Shown piece by piece: positions 1-8,562 of a stretch of 64,000 bases of DNA. Source of the DNA: Clostridium beijerinckii (GTDB lineage: Bacteria > Bacillota > Clostridia > Clostridiales > Clostridiaceae); NCBI RefSeq assembly GCF_036699995.1, contig NZ_CP144906.1, positions 1,488,001 through 1,552,000 of the forward strand. Direction: 5' to 3'. The notes under the pieces are model-generated. The model saw nothing but the letters and a program-made list of their open reading frames with translations, had not been told where the DNA came from and ran no database searches. A program made the translations under genes and the position numbers. Each line of letters starts with the position of its first letter. The first letter of the stretch is position 1.

Positions 1-96
1 AAAGAATGCGGAAGATTTGATGATGAACATTGTCAAACTTGTGCTGATGTATGTAGTCAATGCGCTAGCGAATGTAGACACGTATTAAATATGTAA
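1..96 (+). CDS. C-terminal end of Cys-rich four-helix copper-binding-type protein (DUF326), partial
   Basis: The window opens inside a gene: frame 1 reads 31 residues, KECGRFDDEHCQTC...CRHVLNM, then TAA at 94-96. Cysteines recur as CQTCADVCSQC and SEC, the dense Cys pattern of DUF326 / Csp-type four-helix-bundle copper-storage proteins. Only the last helix is present, so the start, full length and any export signal lie outside the window. A clear terminator follows at 153-190. Family assignment rests on Cys spacing alone and is tentative; that this is a real C-terminus is fairly safe. Confidence 0.55.
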   Translation, partial: KECGRFDDEHCQTCADVCSQCASECRHVLNM

Positions 97-152
97 GGAA
101 TTGTTTGGCTTAAGTCACTTCTTATTTTAAACATAAAAGTTTAGAAAATATT

Positions 153-190
153 AAAAATCGCTATTTTAAAGATTAATAGCGATTTTTAAT
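153..190 (+). terminator. Rho-independent terminator after the Cys-rich gene
   Basis: Perfect 13-bp inverted repeat, AAAAATCGCTATT (153-165) with AATAGCGATTTTT (175-187), around a 9-nt loop. The A/T-rich arm ends let it act in both directions. It separates the partial gene from the tetR-family gene. Confidence 0.8.
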
Positions 191-330
191 ATTTTACATA
201 ACTAATTCGATAATTATTATAAATGTATTTGGTAGCAGATTAAAAAATGGACAAATTATGTTTTTAGTTTCTTTATGTAGATTTTAAAAGAAAATTAACA
301 TTTAATAAGATAAAATGGGTGAAATATGTA

Positions 331-359
331 TTGACAATAAAAGAACGTTCATTTATTAT
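331..359 (+). promoter_or_regulatory. sigma-A promoter of the TetR gene with an internal palindromic operator
   Basis: TTGACA (331-336) is followed after 17 bp by TATTAT (354-359), a near-consensus vegetative promoter 27 bp upstream of the start at 386. The perfect 8-bp palindrome GAACGTTC (343-350) lies in the spacer. TetR-family repressors often bind such GAAC/GTTC half sites, so autorepression by the adjacent gene is the natural inference; binding is not shown by sequence. Confidence 0.7.
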
Positions 360-385
360 AGAAATATAATAATAGAGGTGTTTAA

Positions 386-949
386 ATGAGAAGGAAAGAC
401 GATGAAAAGCAAAAAAACATAAAAGAAGCAGTTATTAAATTAATTCTTAAGGAAGGCTTTCACGGTGCTTCTATTTCGAAGATAGCAAAAGAGGCAGGGG
501 TATCACCCGCTACAGTATATATATATTATGAGAATAAAGAAGTCATGTTACAGGACATATATCTTGAATATTCTGAAGATATTTTTGATTACATACTCAG
601 TAAACTTAACAATAATATGAATGGTCAGCAAGTTATCGAAATTATTGTTAAAGAGTATTTTATTTATATTAAGGAGCATGGAGAAGTCTTTCATTTTGTA
701 GATCAATTTGCTAATTGTCCAGCTTTGTCAAATCAATGCTTGACCAAAAGAGGAATAGATAACCTAAATAATTTTCTTGATGAAATGAAAGAAAGAAAAG
801 TATTTAAAAATCTTCAAAATGATAATTTAAGAGCAATACTTTTTTATCCTGTAAAATCAATTGCTATTAATTCATGTATTGAGGAAAATGAAAAATTTGA
901 GTTATTAAAGGAACTCATTAGAATAGTACAAGACGCATTACTTATATAA
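386..949 (+). CDS. TetR/AcrR-family transcriptional regulator
   Basis: 187-residue protein with the classic TetR N-terminal helix-turn-helix at about residues 10-58: IAKEAGVSPATVYIYYENKE is the recognition region, followed by a helical C-terminal ligand/dimer domain with no recognisable ligand class. The ribosome site GAGGTG (374-379) supports ATG 386. It stands alone, between the upstream terminator and lon 124 bp away, so its targets are not obvious from context. The palindrome inside its own promoter (343-350) suggests autoregulation. Several Cys (CPALSNQC) sit in the effector domain, which might matter for sensing but could be incidental. Confidence 0.88.
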   Translation: MRRKDDEKQKNIKEAVIKLILKEGFHGASISKIAKEAGVSPATVYIYYENKEVMLQDIYLEYSEDIFDYILSKLNNNMNGQQVIEIIVKEYFIYIKEHGEVFHFVDQFANCPALSNQCLTKRGIDNLNNFLDEMKERKVFKNLQNDNLRAILFYPVKSIAINSCIEENEKFELLKELIRIVQDALLI

Positions 950-1073
950 TTAAAAGAACTGTTTTTTAGTGCGAGAGATTTTGTGAAGATGTAATTGCAG
1001 AAGTATCTCGCTATTGCTTAACCAATCTTTAAATGAATGCTCGTTTAAGAATGTTCTAATAGGAAGGATGATT

Positions 1074-3464
1074 ATGATGATAAATTTAGATAATAAAAAT
1101 AATATGGGAAGAGTAATTCCTGTGTCAGATATAGTGCTATTACCTGGAATGTACCATACATTAAAATTTAATAAATTTAGTGAAACTCAAATTGAAAGTT
1201 TATCAGATGAAGATATAGTTAATATTGCATTACCTTTAAAACAAAACTTTGGTCAAAGTAAGTTAAAGGAAGAAGATTTTCATAGAGTTGGTGTTACATT
1301 TCAAGTAAATGCAATTGAAAAAACAGAAAAGGGATATAAAGCAGAAATTAAAATATTAGATAGAGTTGAAATTAAAACATTCAGTATTGAGGAAGATTTT
1401 ATTAAAGCTGAATTCGAATTTGCACCTGATATTATTGATCTTACAGAAAAAAGTAAGGATGAAATGGTAGAGTATATTAAAAAAGTTACTCGTGAAATTA
1501 GTGAGAATTTCAAGGGCTCAGAAAAGTTTATGTTGGCTGTTGAAGGTCAAAAAGATTTGAATAAGCTTATGGGATATTTATCTCATTTCATGCAAATTTC
1601 AAATGAGGAAAAATATGATTTGTTGGAAACTCAATCATTAAAGGATAGAGGTCTTAAATTTATAGATTATTTATTAAAACAAAAGGAATCTTTAAAATTA
1701 CAATTTGAATTAGCAGAAAAATTCACAGAAAAAGCTAATAAGAATTATAGGGAAACAGTATTAAGAGAGCAGTTAAAAGCTATTCAAGAAGAATTAAATG
1801 AAGGAAAAGGCTCAGCTTCTAAAAAGGACAAGAACTACTTAAATAGAATTGAAGAGGCGCAGATGCCGGATGAAATAAAAGAAGTTGCTTTAGAAGAATT
1901 AGAAAAATTAGAAAGCCAAAGTCCAAATAGCGCTGAATACAATGTGATTAAGAATTATTTAGAATTATTAATTCAGCTTCCTTGGAAAAAACAAGAATTT
2001 AAGGACATTGATTTAGAAGAAGCAAGAAGAATATTAGATGAGCAGCATTATGGGTTAGAAAAAGTTAAAGATAGAATAATACAACATTTAGCAGTTATGC
2101 AGCTTAAAAATGATAAAAAGGGTTCTATTCTATTATTAGTAGGTCCTCCAGGAGTAGGAAAGACAAGCTTAGGAAAGAGTATTGCAGAAGCTTTAAATAG
2201 AAAATATGTAAGATTAAGCTTAGGTGGAGTTCGTGATGAGGCTGAAATAAGAGGGCATAGAAGAACTTATGTAGGTGCAATGCCAGGAAGAATTATTCAA
2301 AGTATAAAGAAAGCAGGAGAAATAAATCCTGTTATGGTCTTAGATGAAGTAGATAAATTAATGGCTAGCTATAATGGAGATCCAGCAAGTGCATTGCTAG
2401 AAGTATTAGACCCAGAACAAAATGATACTTTTACTGATCACTATTTAGATGCACCTTATGATTTATCTAATGTATTCTTTATTGCTACAGCCAACTCTCT
2501 AGATACTATACCAAGGCCTTTGTTAGATAGGATGGAAGTAATTCAAATTTCTAGTTATACTATGAATGAGAAATTCCACATAGGAAAGAATCACTTAATA
2601 CCAGCAGTTCTTGAAGAACATGGATTAAATGACACTCAGCTTGTTATAGAAGATGCAGCATTAGAAAGAATTATAAGTGAATATACTCTAGAGGCTGGAG
2701 TAAGAGGACTTAAAAAGCAAATAGCAACTATTGCAAGAGTTGCATCAGAAAAGATTGTATCTAATAAGGTGGAATTACCTTTTAAAGTTAAAGAAGATGA
2801 TTTAGAGGACTTATTAGGAAGAAAGGTTTCAAGCCATGATAAAGCTCAAGATGATAATGTCCCAGGAGTTGTAACTGGATTAGCGTGGACATCCGTAGGG
2901 GGAGAAATACTTTTCATCGAAGCGACAGGAATGCTAGGAAGTGGACAAATTGTCTTAACTGGACAGCTAGGAGATGTTATGAAAGAATCCGCACAAATCT
3001 CTTTAAGTTTATTAAAATCAAGATTGCCGATTAATGCTATAAACTTTAGAGAAAGAGATATTCATATTCATGTTCCATCAGGATCTGTTCCTAAAGATGG
3101 ACCATCAGCAGGAATTGCATTATTTACTGCACTTGCATCACTTGTTACAGGTATAAAAGTAGATTCAAAACTTGCAATGACAGGAGAAATAACTCTAAGA
3201 GGAGCTGTTCTTCCAATAGGAGGACTTAAAGAAAAATTATTAGGAGCTCAAAGAGCTGGAATTACAAAAGTACTAATTCCAAAGGATAATGTAGTTGATT
3301 TAAATGAGGTTCCACAAGAAGTTAAGGAACAATTAACTATTATAGCTGTAGAAACAGTAGAAGATGTTCTAAGAGAAACTTTGGGAATTTCACTACCAAG
3401 AATAGAGCATATATTTAATCCTAATAAATTTATTGAAGGAACTTTCAAGCCAGCAGAAGAATAA
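1074..3464 (+). CDS. lon: ATP-dependent protease Lon
   Basis: Cytoplasmic AAA+ serine protease that degrades damaged and regulatory proteins. The N-terminal LON substrate domain is followed by Walker A GPPGVGKTSLGKS, Walker B PVMVLDEVDKL and a C-terminal protease domain. The catalytic dyad is visible: Ser678 in PKDGPSAG and Lys721 in GGLKEKLLGA, numbered from ATG 1074 and 43 residues apart, as in E. coli Lon (S679/K722). The frame is open back to 1014, but AGGAAGG at 1061-1067 points to ATG 1074 (or 1077), giving MMINLDNKNN. Length about 796 is normal for LonA. Single-gene unit with its own terminator; an imperfect GCGAGA/TCTCGC inverted repeat (about 971-1010) precedes it. Confidence 0.95.
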   Translation: MMINLDNKNNMGRVIPVSDIVLLPGMYHTLKFNKFSETQIESLSDEDIVNIALPLKQNFGQSKLKEEDFHRVGVTFQVNAIEKTEKGYKAEIKILDRVEIKTFSIEEDFIKAEFEFAPDIIDLTEKSKDEMVEYIKKVTREISENFKGSEKFMLAVEGQKDLNKLMGYLSHFMQISNEEKYDLLETQSLKDRGLKFIDYLLKQKESLKLQFELAEKFTEKANKNYRETVLREQLKAIQEELNEGKGSASKKDKNYLNRIEEAQMPDEIKEVALEELEKLESQSPNSAEYNVIKNYLELLIQLPWKKQEFKDIDLEEARRILDEQHYGLEKVKDRIIQHLAVMQLKNDKKGSILLLVGPPGVGKTSLGKSIAEALNRKYVRLSLGGVRDEAEIRGHRRTYVGAMPGRIIQSIKKAGEINPVMVLDEVDKLMASYNGDPASALLEVLDPEQNDTFTDHYLDAPYDLSNVFFIATANSLDTIPRPLLDRMEVIQISSYTMNEKFHIGKNHLIPAVLEEHGLNDTQLVIEDAALERIISEYTLEAGVRGLKKQIATIARVASEKIVSNKVELPFKVKEDDLEDLLGRKVSSHDKAQDDNVPGVVTGLAWTSVGGEILFIEATGMLGSGQIVLTGQLGDVMKESAQISLSLLKSRLPINAINFRERDIHIHVPSGSVPKDGPSAGIALFTALASLVTGIKVDSKLAMTGEITLRGAVLPIGGLKEKLLGAQRAGITKVLIPKDNVVDLNEVPQEVKEQLTIIAVETVEDVLRETLGISLPRIEHIFNPNKFIEGTFKPAEE

Positions 3465-3472
3465 GAAATATT

Positions 3473-3535
3473 AAGAGATGTTGTTAAAACTACTTATTAA
3501 CAAGTAGGAGAAGCAACATCTCTTCTTGCTTTTTA
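3473..3535 (+). terminator. Rho-independent terminator after lon
   Basis: Perfect 11-bp stem AAGAGATGTTG (3473-3483) / CAACATCTCTT (3514-3524) followed by CTTGCTTTTT. Confidence 0.85.
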
Positions 3536-3640
3536 CGAAAATGGAAATATAAAAACTTCGAGTTATAAAAAGTAATGACATCAATGGATCGATAAGTGTG
3601 AGATGGTTAAAACCTACCTTTTTTATTAAACGCAATAATT

Positions 3641-4576
3641 TTATGATTTAACAATGCTATTTAAAATCATACCTATTACTATTAGTACTATGCCTGCTAG
3701 TCCAACAAATGTCGGACATTTATCATGAAATATAAAAACTCCACCTATAAGAGTAAATATTACTTCACCGGATTGTGTTGATTCCACGACGGCTAATTTG
3801 TGTGTATCATTACTTACTATATCGGTTGCTTTAAAAAATAATATTGTAGCAATAATCCCTGAAAAAATGGCAACGATTAAGGATTGAAGCACTTGCCCTT
3901 TACTTGGCATACCTGCAGACAATACACCGAATATTGATATTAATATCCAAAATGGCATGCTACATAAAGTCATTCCAAATACTCTTTGAAAGGTATTAAA
4001 TTTGTCATTGCAAATTTCCATCATCTTGCGATTACCAAGTGGGTAAGCAAATGCAGCTAGTATAACTGGGATAATTACAGAGATTATTTCTGAAAAAGAG
4101 ACACTTTTTGCTTCTTCAAACTGCATTAAAAATATACCTAGTAATATTAAAGAGGACATTAATAGAGATTTTTTGGGAAGTGTATTCCTTACTTTGCATA
4201 TTCCAGTGGGTGTTTTAATACTTTTAAAAAATAATGGAGACATAAGAGCACCAGCAACTATGGTTAATTGCCAAGTTCCAGCAACCAGCCATGATGCACC
4301 ATATGTAGATGCAAAGCTTAAGGGAGTGTAAAATAATCCAAAGCCTATTGTGCTCCAAGCAATCCATTGAATGGGTTTATTAATTATATCATTTAATACT
4401 GGATTTAATTGTCTATTTATAATCATAATAATAAGCAAGAGTGGTAGCATAAATATATACCGTAGAGATGAACTCCATAAAAAACTTCCTCCAGAAATAT
4501 TCATTTGTTGATTTAATATAAATGTAAATGCAAAGAAAAATGATGCTGCAATTCCTAATATGAGTGCTTTTGTCAT
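3641..4576 (-). CDS. DMT-superfamily multidrug-type exporter (EmrE-like PF13536 family)
   Basis: 311-residue integral membrane protein with about ten hydrophobic segments in the duplicated EamA-like arrangement; it begins MTKALILGIAASFFFAFTFI. It resembles the putative multidrug-resistance efflux family within the drug/metabolite transporter superfamily. Substrate cannot be read from sequence. AAGGAG lies just upstream of ATG 4576. It is divergent from the XRE-cupin regulator at 4726, 149 bp away, an arrangement typical of a regulator controlling a neighbouring exporter. The C-terminal half ends FLVGLAGIVLIVIGMIL-type helices as expected. Function as an exporter is inferred from the family. 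Confidence 0.8.
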   Translation of the reverse strand: MTKALILGIAASFFFAFTFILNQQMNISGGSFLWSSSLRYIFMLPLLLIIMIINRQLNPVLNDIINKPIQWIAWSTIGFGLFYTPLSFASTYGASWLVAGTWQLTIVAGALMSPLFFKSIKTPTGICKVRNTLPKKSLLMSSLILLGIFLMQFEEAKSVSFSEIISVIIPVILAAFAYPLGNRKMMEICNDKFNTFQRVFGMTLCSMPFWILISIFGVLSAGMPSKGQVLQSLIVAIFSGIIATILFFKATDIVSNDTHKLAVVESTQSGEVIFTLIGGVFIFHDKCPTFVGLAGIVLIVIGMILNSIVKS

Positions 4577-4651
4577 TTAAAAAACTCCTTACCTAAAATA
4601 TTTAAAATTAAGTTGTAAATTAAATTAGTAAGATATGTTATATTATATACA

Positions 4652-4681
4652 TGAACAATATTTTGTGCAATATATTATAAT
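4652..4681 (+). promoter_or_regulatory. Probable promoter of the XRE-cupin regulator
   Basis: TATAAT at 4676-4681 with TGAACA at 4652-4657 (18-bp spacing), 45 bp before the start at 4726. It lies in the 149-bp divergent intergenic region shared with the exporter, which is rich in AATATT-type inverted repeats that could be operator sites. The -35 match is weak. Confidence 0.4.
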
Positions 4682-4725
4682 ATATATGTTATAGCATACA
4701 ATATTTTTGAGAAAAGGAGTAGCAT

Positions 4726-5280
4726 ATGAGAAATTTAAATTCGATTATTGGGAGTAAATTGAAGGAAATCAGAAATAAGAGAGAATTAAGTTTAGATGAA
4801 GCGGCAAAATTAACTGGAGTCAGTAAGGCTATGTTAGGACAAATAGAGCGAGGACAATCAAGTCCGACAGTATCTACTTTGTGGAAAATTTCAACTGGAT
4901 TAAAGGTGTCTTTTTCGTTCTTTATTGATGAAGAGCAGGATGAATTAGAGATAGTAGATCAAAATAATATTGATCCGATTATAGAAGACGATGCTAGAAT
5001 GAAGTTATATCCGATATTTCCTTTTGATGCAAATAAAGGTTTTGAAATATTCACTATAGAATTAGAACCAGGGTGCAATCATATATCTACTCCACACAGC
5101 GATGGCGTCGAGGAATATATTATAGTAACTCAAGGTGAAGTAGAAATAGATATTGAGGATCAAAAGTATTCGTTAAAAAAAGGTAATTCTATTAAATTTG
5201 TAGCCAATATACCACATAAATATAGAAATGTGAGTAGAGAACCGGCAATATTTCAAAATATAATACTTTATTTCAGGTAA
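4726..5280 (+). CDS. XRE-family regulator with C-terminal cupin domain
   Basis: 184 residues. Residues 5-65 form a Cro/C1-type helix-turn-helix (LDEAAKLTGVSKAMLGQIER, then SSPTVSTLWKIS), and about 105-180 form a small cupin barrel (PHSDGVEEYIIVTQGEVEI, then KGNSIKFVANIPHKYRN). This architecture is common in bacterial regulators of amino-acid, polyamine or drug transport, where the cupin senses a small ligand. ATG 4726 has AAGGAG 8 bp upstream. Divergent to the DMT exporter at 3641-4576, which is its most likely target; no other gene is nearby for 200 bp. Confidence 0.88.
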   Translation: MRNLNSIIGSKLKEIRNKRELSLDEAAKLTGVSKAMLGQIERGQSSPTVSTLWKISTGLKVSFSFFIDEEQDELEIVDQNNIDPIIEDDARMKLYPIFPFDANKGFEIFTIELEPGCNHISTPHSDGVEEYIIVTQGEVEIDIEDQKYSLKKGNSIKFVANIPHKYRNVSREPAIFQNIILYFR

Positions 5281-5480
5281 TGAAATATCCTTGATCAATA
5301 TTGTTTCGATGAGAAAAATATATAGTAAATAAGTTGCATTTTTGAGATTTCAAATGCTATCTCATATTAATTAGTTAACTATATTATAGTGAAATGCTAT
5401 AATATAGAATTAGATAATGATAATTAAGAATTAGATTTTATTCGAAGGATAAGAATTAAGCGAAAGAGGTTGGTTGAAAT

Positions 5481-6203
5481 ATGGGAAAATTAAGAGTAAT
5501 AGGTATAGGACCTGGAAGTGTTGAGAATATGAGTCTGAGAGCACTAAAGGCCATTGAAGATAGTGATGTTGTTGTTGGATACAATAAGTACATAGATATG
5601 ATAAAAGACTTAGTTAAAGATAAAGAGTTATATTCGACAGGAATGAAAGGTGAAGAAGCTAGATGCAAGGAAGCTTTAAATTTATGTAAGGATAAAAATG
5701 TTGCATTAATAAGTACTGGAGATGCAGGTATTTATGGAATGGCTGGATTGATACTTGAACTTAAAAAAGATGAGGATGTGGAGATAATTCCAGGTATTAC
5801 TGCAAGTAGTGCAGCAGGTTCTGTAGTTGGGGCACCTCTTATGCATGATAATTGCAATATTAGCTTAAGTGACCTCATGACACCTTATGAAGATATAAAG
5901 AAGAGAGTAAAACTTGCAGCAGAAGGAGACTTTGTAATATCCTTATATAATCCTAAAAGTAAGGGAAGACCTGACTATTTAAGAGAATGTATTGATATAA
6001 TAAGGGAGTTTAGGCAGGATAGCACTCCAGTGGCAGTAATAAGACATGCACTTAGAGAAGGGCAAAGTTATAAATTATTTACTATCAAAGATTTTGATGA
6101 AGATATAGTAGATATGATGTCTATTGTAATAGTAGGAAATTCAAAAAGTTATTATAAAGATGAAAAATTCATAACACCTAGAGGTTATGAAAATAAAAGA
6201 TAG
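5481..6203 (+). CDS. cobJ: Precorrin-3B / cobalt-factor III C17-methyltransferase
   Basis: 240 residues, S-adenosylmethionine-dependent tetrapyrrole methylase that methylates C17 and contracts the corrin ring in cobalamin synthesis. Visible landmarks: GIGPGS near the N-terminus, STGDAGIYGMAG, IPGITASSAAGSVVGAPLMH and YNPKSKGRPDYL, all diagnostic of CobJ/CbiH. Length matches a single-domain CbiH-type enzyme. GAAAGAGG lies 12-19 bp upstream of the ATG. It is followed by a strong terminator (6232-6300), so it is a separate unit from cobK 130 bp downstream, although both act in the same pathway. Other ring-contraction genes are absent from the window. Named cbiH in the anaerobic nomenclature. Confidence 0.93.
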   Translation: MGKLRVIGIGPGSVENMSLRALKAIEDSDVVVGYNKYIDMIKDLVKDKELYSTGMKGEEARCKEALNLCKDKNVALISTGDAGIYGMAGLILELKKDEDVEIIPGITASSAAGSVVGAPLMHDNCNISLSDLMTPYEDIKKRVKLAAEGDFVISLYNPKSKGRPDYLRECIDIIREFRQDSTPVAVIRHALREGQSYKLFTIKDFDEDIVDMMSIVIVGNSKSYYKDEKFITPRGYENKR

Positions 6204-6231
6204 AAATAGATTGTATTTAGATATATAAAAG

Positions 6232-6300
6232 AAAATAATGAGTCGATGATGCGCTACATTAATTGGAAATAAATTCGCATGGTTGGCTCATTATTTTTCT
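6232..6300 (+). terminator. Rho-independent terminator between cobJ and cobK
   Basis: Long interrupted stem: AAAATAATGAG (6232-6242) pairs with CTCATTATTTTT (6288-6299), and the inner arms GATGATGCG / CGCATGGTTG extend it. A T-tract ends the right arm. It ends only about 30 bp before the cobK start. Confidence 0.7.
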
Positions 6301-6333
6301 TAATGTGTCTTGGCAATCTGGAATGGAGAAAGT

Positions 6334-7098
6334 ATGATTGGATTTATATTAGGAACTTCAGAGGGAAGAAAAATTTTGTCGTTAATAAATAAATATACTA
6401 GTGACATTGCAGTTACAACTGCTACAGCTTATGGAGGAGAGCTACTCAAGGAATTTAATATAAAGGAACTAAACACAAAACCTTTGAATGCAGAAGAAAT
6501 GCTAAAATGGATAGAGATTAATCAAATTGATATACTAGTTGATGCATCTCATCCTTATGCACAAGAAGTTACAAAGATCGCATTAAAGTGCGCAAATTCA
6601 CTTAAGATTAAGTATGTAAGATATGAAAGATTAGGTGCTCTTGAGAGTATTACTGGAGAAGATATAGTAAGAGTTAAGGATTATGATGAGGCTATTGAAA
6701 TTATAAAGAATATAGATGGGAATATTTTAAATACTACAGGCGGAAATAATGTTTCTAAGTTTGTAAATTTAGAGTTTAATCATAGAGTAATACATAGAAT
6801 TTTACCATCACCTAAAGTATTAGAAAAGATAGTCGAAAAGGGAATTAATATTAAAGATATTATAGCGCTTCAAGGTCCGATATCGTATGAACTAGAAAAA
6901 GCATTTATTTACCAATATAATATTAAGGCAATTTTGACTAAAGACAGTGGTAAAGAAGGCGGAGTTCTAGAAAAGCTTAAAGCAGTTCGGGAAGCCAAGA
7001 TTAAATTAATAGTAATAGAAAAACCAAAATTTAATTATGAATTAGTATTTAATCATGAAGAAAAATTAGTAGAGTTTCTGATGAAATATAAAAAATAA
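6334..7098 (+). CDS. cobK: Precorrin-6A / cobalt-precorrin-6A reductase
   Basis: About 254 residues. Reduces the corrin macrocycle of precorrin-6A with NAD(P)H. Diagnostic features: N-terminal GFILGTSEGRKI, DASHPYAQEVTKIAL, NTTGGNNVSKF, and near the C-terminus ILTKDSGKEGGVLEKL with the late VIEKP strand, all typical of CobK/CbiJ. The frame is open from TTG 6310, but GGAG at 6325-6328 favours ATG 6334 (MIGFILG). It is followed 13 bp later by a GNAT gene, so the two are probably co-transcribed. Separated from cobJ by a terminator. Confidence 0.92.
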   Translation: MIGFILGTSEGRKILSLINKYTSDIAVTTATAYGGELLKEFNIKELNTKPLNAEEMLKWIEINQIDILVDASHPYAQEVTKIALKCANSLKIKYVRYERLGALESITGEDIVRVKDYDEAIEIIKNIDGNILNTTGGNNVSKFVNLEFNHRVIHRILPSPKVLEKIVEKGINIKDIIALQGPISYELEKAFIYQYNIKAILTKDSGKEGGVLEKLKAVREAKIKLIVIEKPKFNYELVFNHEEKLVEFLMKYKK

Positions 7099-7111
7099 AA
7101 TGGGGGTAAAA

Positions 7112-7561
7112 ATGAATTATATAGTCAAAAGAACTACTTCGGAAGATGTAGATTTTAAGTTTTTAGAGAAGCAACTTGATGATGAGTTATTCGAAATATA
7201 TGGGGATATGCAAAGTAATTATTCATCACACAATACAGTTATAGATTTAAAGACAATTATAATATTTGTTGACCAAAAGCCAATAGGCTGTGGGTGCTTA
7301 AAATTTCTTGATTGTGATTTAGCGGAAGTGAAGAGGGTATATGTATCATTAGAATATAGAAACAGAGGAGTAGCTAAGATTATAGTAAAAGAAATTGAAA
7401 AGTTAGCAATTGAAAGTAATATTAAAAATATTATTTTGCAGACAGGAAGCAGACAAAAGGCCGCTGTCAGTTTATACGAGAGTATGGGATATAAGTTAAC
7501 TGAAAACTATGGACCATATATAAATGATAGTAATAGTATTTGTATGAAGAAAATCGTTTGA
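7112..7561 (+). CDS. GNAT-family N-acetyltransferase
   Basis: 149 residues from ATG 7112, which has GGGGG at 7102-7106; an in-frame ATG at 7100 has no ribosome site and overlaps the cobK stop region. The acetyl-CoA binding motif A is visible as VKRVYVSLEYRNRGVAKIIV (R-x-x-G-x-A), followed by QTGSRQKAAVSLYESMGYKL, the usual C-terminal beta-strand and helix of GNATs. Substrate unknown. It sits directly behind cobK, but similar stand-alone GNATs are widespread, so a role in cobalamin metabolism should not be assumed. Confidence 0.85.
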   Translation: MNYIVKRTTSEDVDFKFLEKQLDDELFEIYGDMQSNYSSHNTVIDLKTIIIFVDQKPIGCGCLKFLDCDLAEVKRVYVSLEYRNRGVAKIIVKEIEKLAIESNIKNIILQTGSRQKAAVSLYESMGYKLTENYGPYINDSNSICMKKIV

Positions 7562-7644
7562 TAGAGAAATTTACTATAGAGATGTTAATATAGCTATAAA
7601 AATGTTTTTCATCGAAACAAAATAGATAAAAGGGGGAGATACTT

Positions 7645-8235
7645 ACGGAAAGCGAAGAAAAACTGTCATTTTACGATGAAGAATTAAATGAAATTGGTGT
7701 AGCTTCTCGTTCAGAAATACATGCAAATGGACTTCTACATAAGGTGGTTCATTGTTGGATAGTAGATGAGTCTAGCAATGAGAAATGGATATATTTTCAA
7801 CAGAGATCATATAAGAAAAAAGATTTTCCAGGATTATATGATATCTCAGCAGCGGGACATGTTGAGATTGGAGAGAAAATAGAAAATGCATTAAAACGTG
7901 AAGTTAAGGAAGAAATAGGAATAGAAATTAATTTTAAGAAATTAAGATTTGTTGGAAGTATAAGAGAAAAATTTAATCTAAGTAGCTTCTTAAATAATGA
8001 AATATGTGAAGTATATTTATATAATGTAGAAGATCCTAAATTTAATATTGGATTTGAAGTGGAGAAGATGGTAAAGTTATCATTTAGTGAATTTAAGAAG
8101 TTGGTATTAGGTGGCTATGACCATATTATAGCTTTTTCAACTGATGGAAAGTCAAAATTTAATATAAGAGCGCATGAATTTTGTGTACATGAGGAAGAAT
8201 ATTTAAGATCAATAATAGATTTTATTGGAAAATGA
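7645..8235 (+). CDS. NUDIX hydrolase of the isopentenyl-isomerase-like type, apparently non-AUG start
   Basis: The NUDIX box is intact: AAGHVEIGEKIENALKREVK followed by EEIGI (G-x5-E-x7-REUxEExGU). The first ordinary start codon is GTG 7744, which has no ribosome site and would cut off a typical N-terminal strand and helix (LSFYDEELNEIGVASRSEIH, then ANGLLHKVVHCW). The frame is open back to TAA 7627. A strong AGGGGGAG (7631-7638) lies 6 nt before ACG 7645, with ATA at 7639 as the other candidate. I therefore place the coding start at 7645 while noting that it is non-canonical or a mutated ATG. Predicted to hydrolyse a nucleoside-diphosphate-linked substrate; exact substrate unknown. Confidence 0.7.
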   Translation, partial: TESEEKLSFYDEELNEIGVASRSEIHANGLLHKVVHCWIVDESSNEKWIYFQQRSYKKKDFPGLYDISAAGHVEIGEKIENALKREVKEEIGIEINFKKLRFVGSIREKFNLSSFLNNEICEVYLYNVEDPKFNIGFEVEKMVKLSFSEFKKLVLGGYDHIIAFSTDGKSKFNIRAHEFCVHEEEYLRSIIDFIGK

Positions 8236-8307
8236 TTATTGATTAAATTATTTTTTTGGAATATAATCAAAGAAAAGAAATAATTCTTATTGAAGGGAGT
8301 TAAAGTA

Positions 8308-8487
8308 ATGAGCGTTAAGGAAAAAGTTTTAGAAGTTATGAGAGAGGCTGGAAAGCCAGTTAGTGCAGGTGAGGTTGAAAAGTTATCTGGTTTAGATCGT
8401 AAAGAAATTGATAATGCATTCAAGGAATTAAAGAAAGAAAGCGCTATTGTATCACCAGTCCGCTGCAAATGGGAGCCAGCAAACTAA
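8308..8487 (+). CDS. Small winged-helix-like protein
   Basis: 59 residues from ATG 8308 (GGGAG at 8295-8299; the upstream TTG 8290 lacks a site). The sequence MSVKEKVLEVMREAGKPVSA, then GEVEKLSGLDRKEIDNAFKE and KKESAIVSPVRCKWEPA, has the helix pattern of a minimal winged helix: helix 1, turn, recognition helix, then a short beta wing. Such small proteins are common in clostridia and are described as transcriptional-regulator-like; DNA binding here is inference. It is followed by its own terminator. Confidence 0.7.
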   Translation: MSVKEKVLEVMREAGKPVSAGEVEKLSGLDRKEIDNAFKELKKESAIVSPVRCKWEPAN

Positions 8488-8501
8488 TATACATGATAAT
8501 T

Positions 8502-8561
8502 AAAGGGTACTCTTGGGATAATGATAATATCACAAAAAGAGGCTCTTTATTTTTTTTTTTG
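8502..8561 (+). terminator. Terminator after the small winged-helix gene
   Basis: AAAGGGTACTCTT (8502-8514) pairs imperfectly with AAGAGGCTCTTT (8537-8548), followed by a run of 11 T from 8550. The long T-tract makes this convincing despite the internal mismatch. Confidence 0.7.
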
Positions 8562-8562
8562 A

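Noticed and set aside
1301..1513. Minus-strand ORF inside lon, and the many similar antisense ORFs elsewhere
   Set aside because: These are shadows of real genes on the other strand: they lack ribosome sites and have Ile/Ser/Leu-biased sequence typical of antisense AT-rich coding DNA.
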